The translations under genes and the position numbers were made by a program. The notes under the pieces were generated by a model. That model was not told where the DNA came from and did no database searches. It saw nothing but the letters and a program-made list of their open reading frames with translations. A stretch of 52,039 bases of DNA from Opitutaceae bacterium (GTDB taxonomy: Bacteria; Verrucomicrobiota; Verrucomicrobiia; Opitutales; Opitutaceae): positions 1-52,039 of the forward strand of contig SXSC01000263.1 in assembly GCA_005792355.1 (NCBI GenBank), in the 5' to 3' direction. Shown here piece by piece: positions 46,163-52,039 of this stretch (the first letter of the stretch is position 1; every line of letters begins with the position of its first letter).

Positions 46163-47764
46163 CTAGTTCTCCGGGGCGGTCGTTCGATCCGCGATCAGTT
46201 CCCGCGCGACCTGCCGGTCGTCAAACGGGAAAACGGTGTCCGCGAACTCCTGGCGGGTCTCGTGGCCCTGGCCGGCGATGAGCACGCAGTCGTCCGATCC
46301 CGCGAGATCCAGGGCGAGGCCGATCGCCCGGCGGCGATCATCAATCCAGGCGAGCTTCTCCGGCGCCACCGCCCCGCCGCGCATGTCATCGAAGATTTGC
46401 GCCAGGGCCTCGGTCCGCGGGTTGTCGGCGGTGGCCACGGCAAAATCGGCAAATTCCTGCACCACGCGGGTGATTCCCGGGCGCAGGGCGCGGTCGCGCC
46501 GGCCGCCGCAGCCAAAGACCACGCACAGCCGGCCCGGCGTGAGGGCGCGCAGCAGGCCGAGGGTGTGACGAAGCGTCTCCGCGGTGTGCGCGCAGTCCAC
46601 GATCACCTGGCAGGCCTGACCGGCCTCGATCCGTTCCAGGCAGCCCGGCACACCCGGCAACGACCGCAGGCGCGCGAGCAGCACCAGCGGATCGCGCCCG
46701 AGCCCCCACGCCGTGGCGATCGCCGCGAGCAGATTGCTGACATTATGCCGGCCCAGCAGCGGCGAATCGATTTCCAGCGCGCCACCGGGCCAGACGAGGC
46801 GAAACCTGCTCTGCCGGCGACCGAGGACGATATTTTCCGCCCGCACTTGCGCCGCCGCGTGTTCGCCGAAGGTGACCACCCGGGTGGCCCCCGCTTCCGC
46901 GGCCAGGCGCGCGGCGAGTTCCCCTCCCGGAGCGTCGTCCAGATTCACGACCGTCACGCGCGGCACCGGGCCCGGCTCGCCGGAGCCAGGCCGCGACCGC
47001 GGTTCACCCTCGGCCCCACCCGGGCCCGGACCGGCGGACGCATCGTGTGTCAGGTTTGTAAATACGACGGCGCCGTACCGCACGCCCCGCGCCGGCGGCG
47101 AGGCGAGATCTGGCGTGTTCAGCTCGAGCACCGCGTGCCGGCAGCCGGCGTCGCGCATCTGCCCCAGCAGGCCGAAGACCTCGAGCGCCTCCGGCGCCGG
47201 GCCCGACGACGGGACGGTACGCGCGCCCAGGTCGCAGTGAATCGATCCCATCAGACCCACGCGCTGGTCGCCCTGCAACAGATGCTGGAGCAGGTGGGCG
47301 ACCGTCGTTTTGCCCCGGGTGCCCGTCACCCCCACGACGTTCAGGTCCCGATCGGGAAACTTGTAGAAACGCTGCGCCACGGCGGCGAGCGCCACCCGCG
47401 CATCGGCCACCTGGATGAAGGTCACGCCGCCGGCCGGCACCGCGGGCAAGCCGGAGGCGACAATCGCCACGGCGCCGCGACTGATCGCCTCGTCGATGAA
47501 ACCGCCGCCGGTGGTGCGCCGCCCGGGCAGCGCGAAGAACACCGCGCCGGGCGCGACGCGCCGGCTGTCGAGCGCGAGCCCGGAGATGGGCCGGTCGAGG
47601 GGCCCCTTGGCCGCGATGATTTCACCGGCGAAAAAATAGTCGGACAGCTTCGGCGCCGTCTTGAAGATGCGCCGGGCGGCGACGGCCTCGCGAGGCGTGC
47701 GGCGGACGGGCGCCCGCGCAAACGCGGAGATGAGCGGATGGTTCTGGGTCAGATAACCGATCAC
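46163..47764 (-). CDS. murE: MurE-like UDP-MurNAc-tripeptide ligase with altered central domain
   Basis: 533 aa from a GTG at 47764 that overlaps the ftsI stop (GTGA) with GGAGG 6 bases before it. MurE should add the third stem residue (meso-DAP, to judge from DNPR at 447-450). N-terminal domain ALDSRRVAPGAVFFALPG and C-terminal FGCGGRRDR, ADNPRTEA, LIAGQGHE are typical. The middle is not: P-loop GTRGKTT (150 is Arg, usually Asn), NTPDL at 216-220 for the usual SSHAL, and after FTNLTHD the DHLDYHG block and the carbamylated Lys are replaced by a Gly/Pro-rich stretch with no Lys (242-269). The N-terminus is about 38 residues longer than usual. It may be inactive, differently active, or backed up elsewhere. 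Confidence 0.85.
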   Translation of the reverse strand: MIGYLTQNHPLISAFARAPVRRTPREAVAARRIFKTAPKLSDYFFAGEIIAAKGPLDRPISGLALDSRRVAPGAVFFALPGRRTTGGGFIDEAISRGAVAIVASGLPAVPAGGVTFIQVADARVALAAVAQRFYKFPDRDLNVVGVTGTRGKTTVAHLLQHLLQGDQRVGLMGSIHCDLGARTVPSSGPAPEALEVFGLLGQMRDAGCRHAVLELNTPDLASPPARGVRYGAVVFTNLTHDASAGPGPGGAEGEPRSRPGSGEPGPVPRVTVVNLDDAPGGELAARLAAEAGATRVVTFGEHAAAQVRAENIVLGRRQSRFRLVWPGGALEIDSPLLGRHNVSNLLAAIATAWGLGRDPLVLLARLRSLPGVPGCLERIEAGQACQVIVDCAHTAETLRHTLGLLRALTPGRLCVVFGCGGRRDRALRPGITRVVQEFADFAVATADNPRTEALAQIFDDMRGGAVAPEKLAWIDDRRRAIGLALDLAGSDDCVLIAGQGHETRQEFADTVFPFDDRQVARELIADRTTAPEN

Positions 47765-49710
47765 CGCAGGCCTCCTTCGTGGCGGGCGATGAGACCGGGG
47801 CGGGTCGCCGCGAAATCCGACTTGATTTCGAGAATGGGTATCAGCCGCTCCCCGATCCGCTTGAACGAGGGCGCCGCCACCGTCCGGCCATACGCCACGC
47901 CCCCGGGCGCCTTGTGGTCGGCATCGTCGACAATCACGGAAATGATCACCTTCGGCCGGGTCGCCGGAAAAAAGCCGACGAACGAGGCGATGTGGTGCTT
48001 CTTCGACCACTCTCCGTTGAGGAATTTCTGGGAGGTGCCCGTCTTGCCCGCGACGTCGAAGCCCTCGATCGCCGCTTCGACCGCGGTGCCGCCCTTCTTG
48101 GTCACCCCCGTCAGCATCACCGCCACCTTGGCCGCCGTCTCGGCCGACACCGCGCGGCCGATCTCGGTGCGATCGTACTGATAGACGGTTTCGTTGCCGG
48201 CGTCGCGAATCTTCCGGATGAGCTGCGGGCGGAGCAGGACACCCCCGGCGGCAATCACGGACATCGCCTGATGCATCTGCAGCACCGTCGACGAAATCGA
48301 GTGCCCCATCGGAATCCGCGTGATGTCGATCGGATACCAGTTCTTCGGGGAATTAAGGATGCCGCTGACTTCTCCGCCGACCGGGAAGCCGAGTTTCGTG
48401 CCGAACCCGAACGCCCGCGCGTAGCGGTACAGGCGTTCCTCGCCGAGCATGATGCCCAGCTGCGCCGCGCCCCGGTTGCTCGAATGGCTGATAATCTCGG
48501 AGACGGTAAGGCGGCCCATCCGGTGATCTTCTCCGGGCAGCGTCAACGCGCGTCCCTTGTGGGTCACTTTCTCGACCGCGCAATCGAGGACGGTGAGCGG
48601 CGTGACGAGGCGCTCCTCGAGCGCGGCCGCGGCCGGGATGATTTTGAACACCGAACCCGGATCGTAGATGTCGGCAACGGCGACGTTGCGCATCCGCGCC
48701 TCCTCGTCCTTCGGCACCTTGTTGTATTCGTTCAAGTTGAAGGACGGATAATTGGCGAGTGCCAGAATGAACCCGTCGGGGTCGCTCACAATGATGGAAG
48801 CCTTCAACGGTTCGAACTGTTGGGCCAGCGCGGCGAGTTCCTGCTCCACGATGTCCTGCACGGTCGAATTGATCGACAGCATGACGTTGTAGCCGTCGAC
48901 GCGGGGAACCTCCCGTAAACCAAACTGGGGCAGCTCGCGGTTGCGACCGTCGCGCTCCCCCACCCTCCAGCCCGGCTGGCCCCGCAGGTAAAAGTCCGCA
49001 TAGGCCTCGATGCCAGCCGCCGCCTCCTGCTGCCGGTTCACATACCCGATGAGGTGGGCCGCAAGCTGGTTGCTGGGGTACACCCGCCGGTAGACCCGCC
49101 GCCCGTAGACGCCCCGGATATTCAGGCTGTTAATTCGCTCGTGCAGCGACTCGGAAACATCCGATTTCAATTCGGCGAATTGATCCGGGATCAGGCCCGG
49201 GCCACCGTCCGCCGCCTCCGGCCCACCCGCTCCGCCCGCCGAATCGCACGCGGCGACGGCGGCCGCGGGCGTCACATTAAAATGAAACAGCGGGCCGGAC
49301 TCCGCAGGTGGCGGGGCCACCGGTGAAGTCACCGCGGCAACCGGAGCCGGGCGCGCCGGCTCGCGGTATTTCGGGGTGAACTTCTCGTGCAGCTCCGCCT
49401 CGGTCAGCCCGAGCAGCGCGGCGAGCTGGGGCCACTTTTTTCGATCCTTCGGCAACAGCGAGTGCGGATCGACTCCCAGAATGATTTCCGAATGACTGGT
49501 GGCGAGCCGCGCGCCGCGCGCGTCGAGGATGTCGCCGCGCCGGGCGGTCTCCGGAATCAACTGGAGGCGGACTTTCGCGATCGTCCCCAGCAGCCGCTCG
49601 CGGTCGATGACGTGCAGCCGGATCAGCCGCACCCCGAGGACCCCGAAGCACGTCAACAGCCCCGCTCCGAGGAGCACGATCCGGTAGTTGGAGGCGAAAC
49701 CCTTGGACAT
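47761..49710 (-). CDS. ftsI: Septal transpeptidase FtsI (penicillin-binding protein 3 type)
   Basis: 649-aa class B penicillin-binding protein that crosslinks septal peptidoglycan. A short cytoplasmic start and one membrane segment (IVLLGAGLLTCFGVLGVRLI, 10-30) precede the dimerisation domain (RRGDILDARGARLA). The transpeptidase domain has SVFK with Ser353, SSN at 410-412 and KTGT at 556-559. Between about 118 and 172 there is a Pro/Ala/Gly-rich insert, perhaps a flexible linker. No PASTA domains. It is 6 bp after the ftsL-like gene and overlaps murE. Confidence 0.95.
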   Translation of the reverse strand: MSKGFASNYRIVLLGAGLLTCFGVLGVRLIRLHVIDRERLLGTIAKVRLQLIPETARRGDILDARGARLATSHSEIILGVDPHSLLPKDRKKWPQLAALLGLTEAELHEKFTPKYREPARPAPVAAVTSPVAPPPAESGPLFHFNVTPAAAVAACDSAGGAGGPEAADGGPGLIPDQFAELKSDVSESLHERINSLNIRGVYGRRVYRRVYPSNQLAAHLIGYVNRQQEAAAGIEAYADFYLRGQPGWRVGERDGRNRELPQFGLREVPRVDGYNVMLSINSTVQDIVEQELAALAQQFEPLKASIIVSDPDGFILALANYPSFNLNEYNKVPKDEEARMRNVAVADIYDPGSVFKIIPAAAALEERLVTPLTVLDCAVEKVTHKGRALTLPGEDHRMGRLTVSEIISHSSNRGAAQLGIMLGEERLYRYARAFGFGTKLGFPVGGEVSGILNSPKNWYPIDITRIPMGHSISSTVLQMHQAMSVIAAGGVLLRPQLIRKIRDAGNETVYQYDRTEIGRAVSAETAAKVAVMLTGVTKKGGTAVEAAIEGFDVAGKTGTSQKFLNGEWSKKHHIASFVGFFPATRPKVIISVIVDDADHKAPGGVAYGRTVAAPSFKRIGERLIPILEIKSDFAATRPGLIARHEGGLR

Positions 49711-49716
49711 CGGAAA

Positions 49717-50109
49717 TCAGCGCCGGGCGACCGGGGCGACGAGCGGCACCTGCACGGCGACGGCGTCCGGGAAAGGACTGCGGTTCGACCGCCGGGCCAT
49801 CCGCTCGACCACATTTTCCGTGACGTGCTCCACGGGAATCTGGTTCATCGGGACGAGGCCGAGCCGCAGGGCGAGGTTGAGGCCGCGCAGCTTGTCCGGC
49901 GCCTGCTCGGTCTCGAGAATGGTTTTTTTCTCGTCGATCAACCGCTCGACGCGCGCGATGGCCGCCGTCAGATCGCGGTTGGCCTTTGCCGTAACCGAAA
50001 TCTGGTGACGCATCCACACCGTGCCGAGACCGATGGAGCCGCCGACGCAGATGGTGACGAGCAGGCAGGCGAGCAGCTGATTCACAAAGGCGGCGGAGTC
50101 GGTTTTCAT
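49717..50109 (-). CDS. ftsL: FtsL-like small bitopic division protein
   Basis: 130 aa with one N-terminal membrane segment (LLACLLVTICVGGSIGLGTV, 12-31) and a following heptad-like helix (AKANRDLTAAIARVERLIDE) as in FtsL, which pairs with FtsB/FtsQ and activates FtsW/FtsI. The C-terminal 50 residues (ALRLGLVPMNQIPVEHV onward) are not a coiled coil. Sequence identity to FtsL is always low; the call rests on size, topology and its place between rsmH and ftsI. Confidence 0.75.
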   Translation of the reverse strand: MKTDSAAFVNQLLACLLVTICVGGSIGLGTVWMRHQISVTAKANRDLTAAIARVERLIDEKKTILETEQAPDKLRGLNLALRLGLVPMNQIPVEHVTENVVERMARRSNRSPFPDAVAVQVPLVAPVARR

Positions 50110-50152
50110 CTGGAAAAAAAGAGTGGAAAGGGAGGGGCGGCGCGGCCACCGG

Positions 50153-51109
50153 TCACGCTTTGCGCAGCGCCCGGAGCTTGGCGGAACGGCTGCGGGGATT
50201 GGCGGCGAGTTCGGCGTCGCCCGGGGTGACGGGGCGGCGGGTGAGCGGCTCGGCGAGTTTGACGCGAAAATCCTGTGGCGTGCTGTCGGCCGCGCTCTCG
50301 GGCTGGCCGCACATGCGCCGGCAGAATTGTTTCACGGGACGATCCTCGAGCGAGTGGAAGCTGATCACGCAGAGGCTGCCGCCGGCCGTGAGCCGGGCAA
50401 AGGCCGCGGGCAAGGCGCGCTCGATCGCCCCGATTTCATCGTTCACGACGATCCGGATGCCCTGGAAGGCCCGCGTGGCCGGATGGAGCTTCGCCGCCTG
50501 GCGATCGCGAGCCGGGATGGCGGCGGCGATGACCGCCGCCAGCGAGGTGGTGCGCGCCAGTGAGCCGCTGCCGCGTGCGCCCACGATGGCGCGCACCACG
50601 CGGCGCCAGTGTTGTTCTTCGCCGAAATCCCGAATCGCGCGGACAAGCATCTCCTCCGTCGCCGTCTCCAACCAGAGTCCGGCCGGCACCCCGCTGCGCG
50701 GATCCATCCGCATGTCGGCCGGGGCGTCATGTCGAAACGAAAAACCTCGGGAGGCGTCGTCGAGTTGGAACGAGGACACGCCCAGATCGAAGAGGATGCC
50801 GTCAAAACCCGTCTCCGCCAGATCCGCGAGCCGGCCAAAATCGCGGTCGATCAGCGTGAAGCGCCCCTCGAACCGCTCGTGCAACGCGGCCGCCCGCTCC
50901 GCCGCGGCCGGGTCGCGGTCGAGCGCGACCACCCGCACCTCCGGGGCGGACTCAAGCAACGCCCGCGTATGGCCGCCCCCGCCAAAGGTGGCGTCGAGAT
51001 ACCGGCCACCCGGGCGCGGCGCGAGGAACTCCAACACCTCGCGCCGCAACACAGGTTGATGGCCGGTGGTCATGGCTCCAAAAAAGATCTCACCGCGTAC
51101 CGTGGCCAT
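50153..51109 (-). CDS. rsmH: 16S rRNA (cytosine1402-N4)-methyltransferase
   Basis: 318-aa SAM-dependent enzyme (MraW) that methylates C1402 of 16S rRNA. Motifs: [31 protein letters not shown] for SAM binding, [45 protein letters not shown], and [16 protein letters not shown]. The start at 51109 has AAGGGA at good spacing; the alternative ATG at 51073 (MTTGHQPV) fits the usual family start and has GGAG 3 bases upstream. It is the second conserved gene of the dcw cluster. Confidence 0.96.
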   Translation of the reverse strand: MATVRGEIFFGAMTTGHQPVLRREVLEFLAPRPGGRYLDATFGGGGHTRALLESAPEVRVVALDRDPAAAERAAALHERFEGRFTLIDRDFGRLADLAETGFDGILFDLGVSSFQLDDASRGFSFRHDAPADMRMDPRSGVPAGLWLETATEEMLVRAIRDFGEEQHWRRVVRAIVGARGSGSLARTTSLAAVIAAAIPARDRQAAKLHPATRAFQGIRIVVNDEIGAIERALPAAFARLTAGGSLCVISFHSLEDRPVKQFCRRMCGQPESAADSTPQDFRVKLAEPLTRRPVTPGDAELAANPRSRSAKLRALRKA

Positions 51110-51332
51110 GGCTCAATCCCTTCCCGGTCGTGGTTTTCTCCCGGGCCACCCGACGCAACACGAGCGCGTCACGCACCCGGGCCGTGACGTTAACCGCGGG
51201 GAATGGTGCCGCCCGATCACTGGCGTCGATCCACGCCGGGTAACCGCGCCGGGCCGCCGACGAAGCAGACAGCGCAGACTTCCGGAGCTGGACGCGGGGA
51301 AAGAGACGTTTCGCTTTGACGATTCGGCGCAT
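51090..51332 (-). CDS. Possible 80-aa basic protein between mraZ and rsmH
   Basis: ATG at 51332 is 2 bp after the mraZ stop and the frame ends at 51090, overlapping rsmH if that starts at 51109. The product starts [20 protein letters not shown] and is Arg/Lys/Ala-rich without recognised domains. It fills the 225-bp gap, unusual in such a compact cluster. Could be a small coupled gene or chance. Confidence 0.35.
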   Translation of the reverse strand: MRRIVKAKRLFPRVQLRKSALSASSAARRGYPAWIDASDRAAPFPAVNVTARVRDALVLRRVAREKTTTGKGLSHGHGTR

Positions 51333-51334
51333 GG

Positions 51335-51787
51335 CTAGATGTCCATCTGGCGCATGAGATCGCCGAAGTGCTCGCCGGACGCACGGGCCTCCTCCTGCTG
51401 CCAGCGGGCGGGGTTGTAGATGTTGAACTTGGTGAGGGTACCGACGAGGACTGCGTCTTTTTCAATCCCGGCATGCTGCAACAATTCAGCGGAGAGTCCG
51501 ATGCGGCCGGCCTTGTCGAAGGAAAAATCCTGGGTCTGAGAAAAAAAGCGCGCGGCAAAGGTCTGCGCCTTGGCATCGCTCATTTTCAGACCGGAAATTT
51601 TCGCGTGAAGCAGATCGACCTCTTTGGGCGGAAGCACGGCGACGTAACCATCCGGGTGCGGAGTCGCGAGAAAAGTCTCTTCCGCCGCGTGGGCGTGACG
51701 CCACGCCGACGGGATCGTCAGCCGACCCTTGTCGTCAAGCGTGTGCCTGAAGAGACCTGTGTAAAAAACTTTGCCTTCCGTCGCCAT
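51335..51787 (-). CDS. mraZ: Transcriptional regulator MraZ
   Basis: 150-aa DNA-binding protein with two SpoVT/AbrB-type repeats: FRHTLDDKGRLTIPSAWRH in the first and FSFDKAGRIGLSAELLQHAG in the second, each with the conserved Asp-(K)-x-GR(L/I). MraZ binds repeats in its own promoter and regulates the dcw cluster. The ATG at 51787 is chosen because the other start at 51826 would overlap the MraZ-box; family length (about 150) agrees. Confidence 0.93.
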   Translation of the reverse strand: MATEGKVFYTGLFRHTLDDKGRLTIPSAWRHAHAAEETFLATPHPDGYVAVLPPKEVDLLHAKISGLKMSDAKAQTFAARFFSQTQDFSFDKAGRIGLSAELLQHAGIEKDAVLVGTLTKFNIYNPARWQQEEARASGEHFGDLMRQMDI

Positions 51788-51822
51788 GTAGGGGTGGAGC
51801 AGGTGAAAAGTGCCCCAAAACG

Positions 51823-51849
51823 CCACATTTCAACCCACTTTACCCCACC
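51823..51849 (-). promoter_or_regulatory. Probable MraZ-box operator with overlapping promoter
   Basis: On the minus strand two GTGGG units lie exactly 10 bp apart (start bases 51848 and 51838), and a third GTGG follows at 51826. Repeats of TGGGN with 5-nt spacers are the known MraZ target. TTGACC at 51857-51852 could be a -35 box; the matching -10 is weak. This would let MraZ control its own operon. Confidence 0.65.
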
Positions 51850-51929
51850 CCGGTCAAGCCTTAACCTGCTGAAAACGCGTAAACTTGTTCACATATTCAC
51901 AGGCTCAGACATCCTGACCTGCCCTGGAA

Positions 51930-52039
51930 TCAGGGTGAACCCACTTGGCGATAAATCAGGCGGAGGTTGGTGGTGGGGAAACAGGTTTCCGTGGCGGTGA
52001 GGGTTTTGCAGAGTGCGGCGACGGCGGCGTCCTGTAACG
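51930..52039 (-). CDS. C-terminal 36 residues of a protein entering from the right edge
   Basis: Open from the edge to a TGA at 51930. The visible end is TLTATETCFPTTNLRLIYRQ followed by VGSP. The (T)xTET-(x)-FPxTxLRLxY pattern resembles the tail of certain putative transposases of Verrucomicrobia/Planctomycetes as I recall them, but 36 residues are too few for a firm call. It is on the same strand as mraZ, 142 bp upstream of it. Confidence 0.4.
   Translation of the reverse strand, partial: LQDAAVAALCKTLTATETCFPTTNLRLIYRQVGSP

Overview
The window is GC-rich, tightly packed chromosomal DNA, most probably from a member of the Verrucomicrobiota close to Opitutus (family Opitutaceae). This is inferred from the combination of a complete-looking division/cell-wall (dcw) cluster, a planctomycete/verrucomicrobial-type cytochrome c + DUF1552 + thioredoxin/PDZ operon, an Opitutus-style TonB-dependent receptor, and multidomain adenylate cyclases with TPR tails. 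No rRNA, tRNA or CRISPR array was seen.

Layout. (1) 1-7.2 kb, housekeeping: the start of an ABC transporter ATPase running off the left edge, pyrH, frr, proB, a convergent DUF4139 protein and a UvrD/PcrA-type helicase. Short palindromes sit exactly on the stop codons of frr, proB and the DUF4139 gene. (2) 7.4-14.2 kb, accessory zone: a 5'-truncated group II intron with a broken reverse transcriptase, abutting an amidase that keeps only its 3' end; then two class III adenylate cyclase genes on the minus strand. One is decayed (one frameshift, one in-frame TAG). The other is an intact 988-aa TIR-cyclase-membrane-TPR protein. A 476-bp spacer full of repeats separates them. (3) 14.3-26.7 kb, carbohydrate/peptide scavenging: a secreted GH27 alpha-galactosidase with an NPCBM domain, a parallel beta-helix protein, a gene graveyard (pieces of a TonB-dependent receptor and perhaps a PIN toxin), a very large secreted protein that fuses an M14 carboxypeptidase to an S9B dipeptidyl peptidase, and a full TonB-dependent receptor. 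(4) 27-33.3 kb: an operon of thioredoxin/heme/PDZ protein, DUF1592-type cytochrome c protein and DUF1552 protein. (5) 33.4-34.5 kb: a two-gene nucleotidyltransferase module bracketed by two identical 27-bp perfect palindromes. (6) 34.6-51.8 kb, minus strand: the dcw cluster mraZ-rsmH-ftsL-ftsI-murE-murF-mraY-(LysM)-ftsW-murG-murB-ddl-ftsQ-ftsA-ftsZ, with ATGA/GTGA overlaps and a MraZ-box operator upstream. A short C-terminal piece of another gene lies at the right edge.

The dcw cluster should make lipid II from UDP-MurNAc precursors and build the division machine, but it departs from the textbook set. murC and murD are absent, a LysM protein occupies the usual murD slot, MurE has lost several central ligase motifs including the block that carries the carbamylated lysine, and FtsZ has Thr in place of the second Asp of the T7 loop. 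With the M14-S9B fusion, the TIR-cyclase and the palindrome-bracketed cassette, these are the parts most worth following up.
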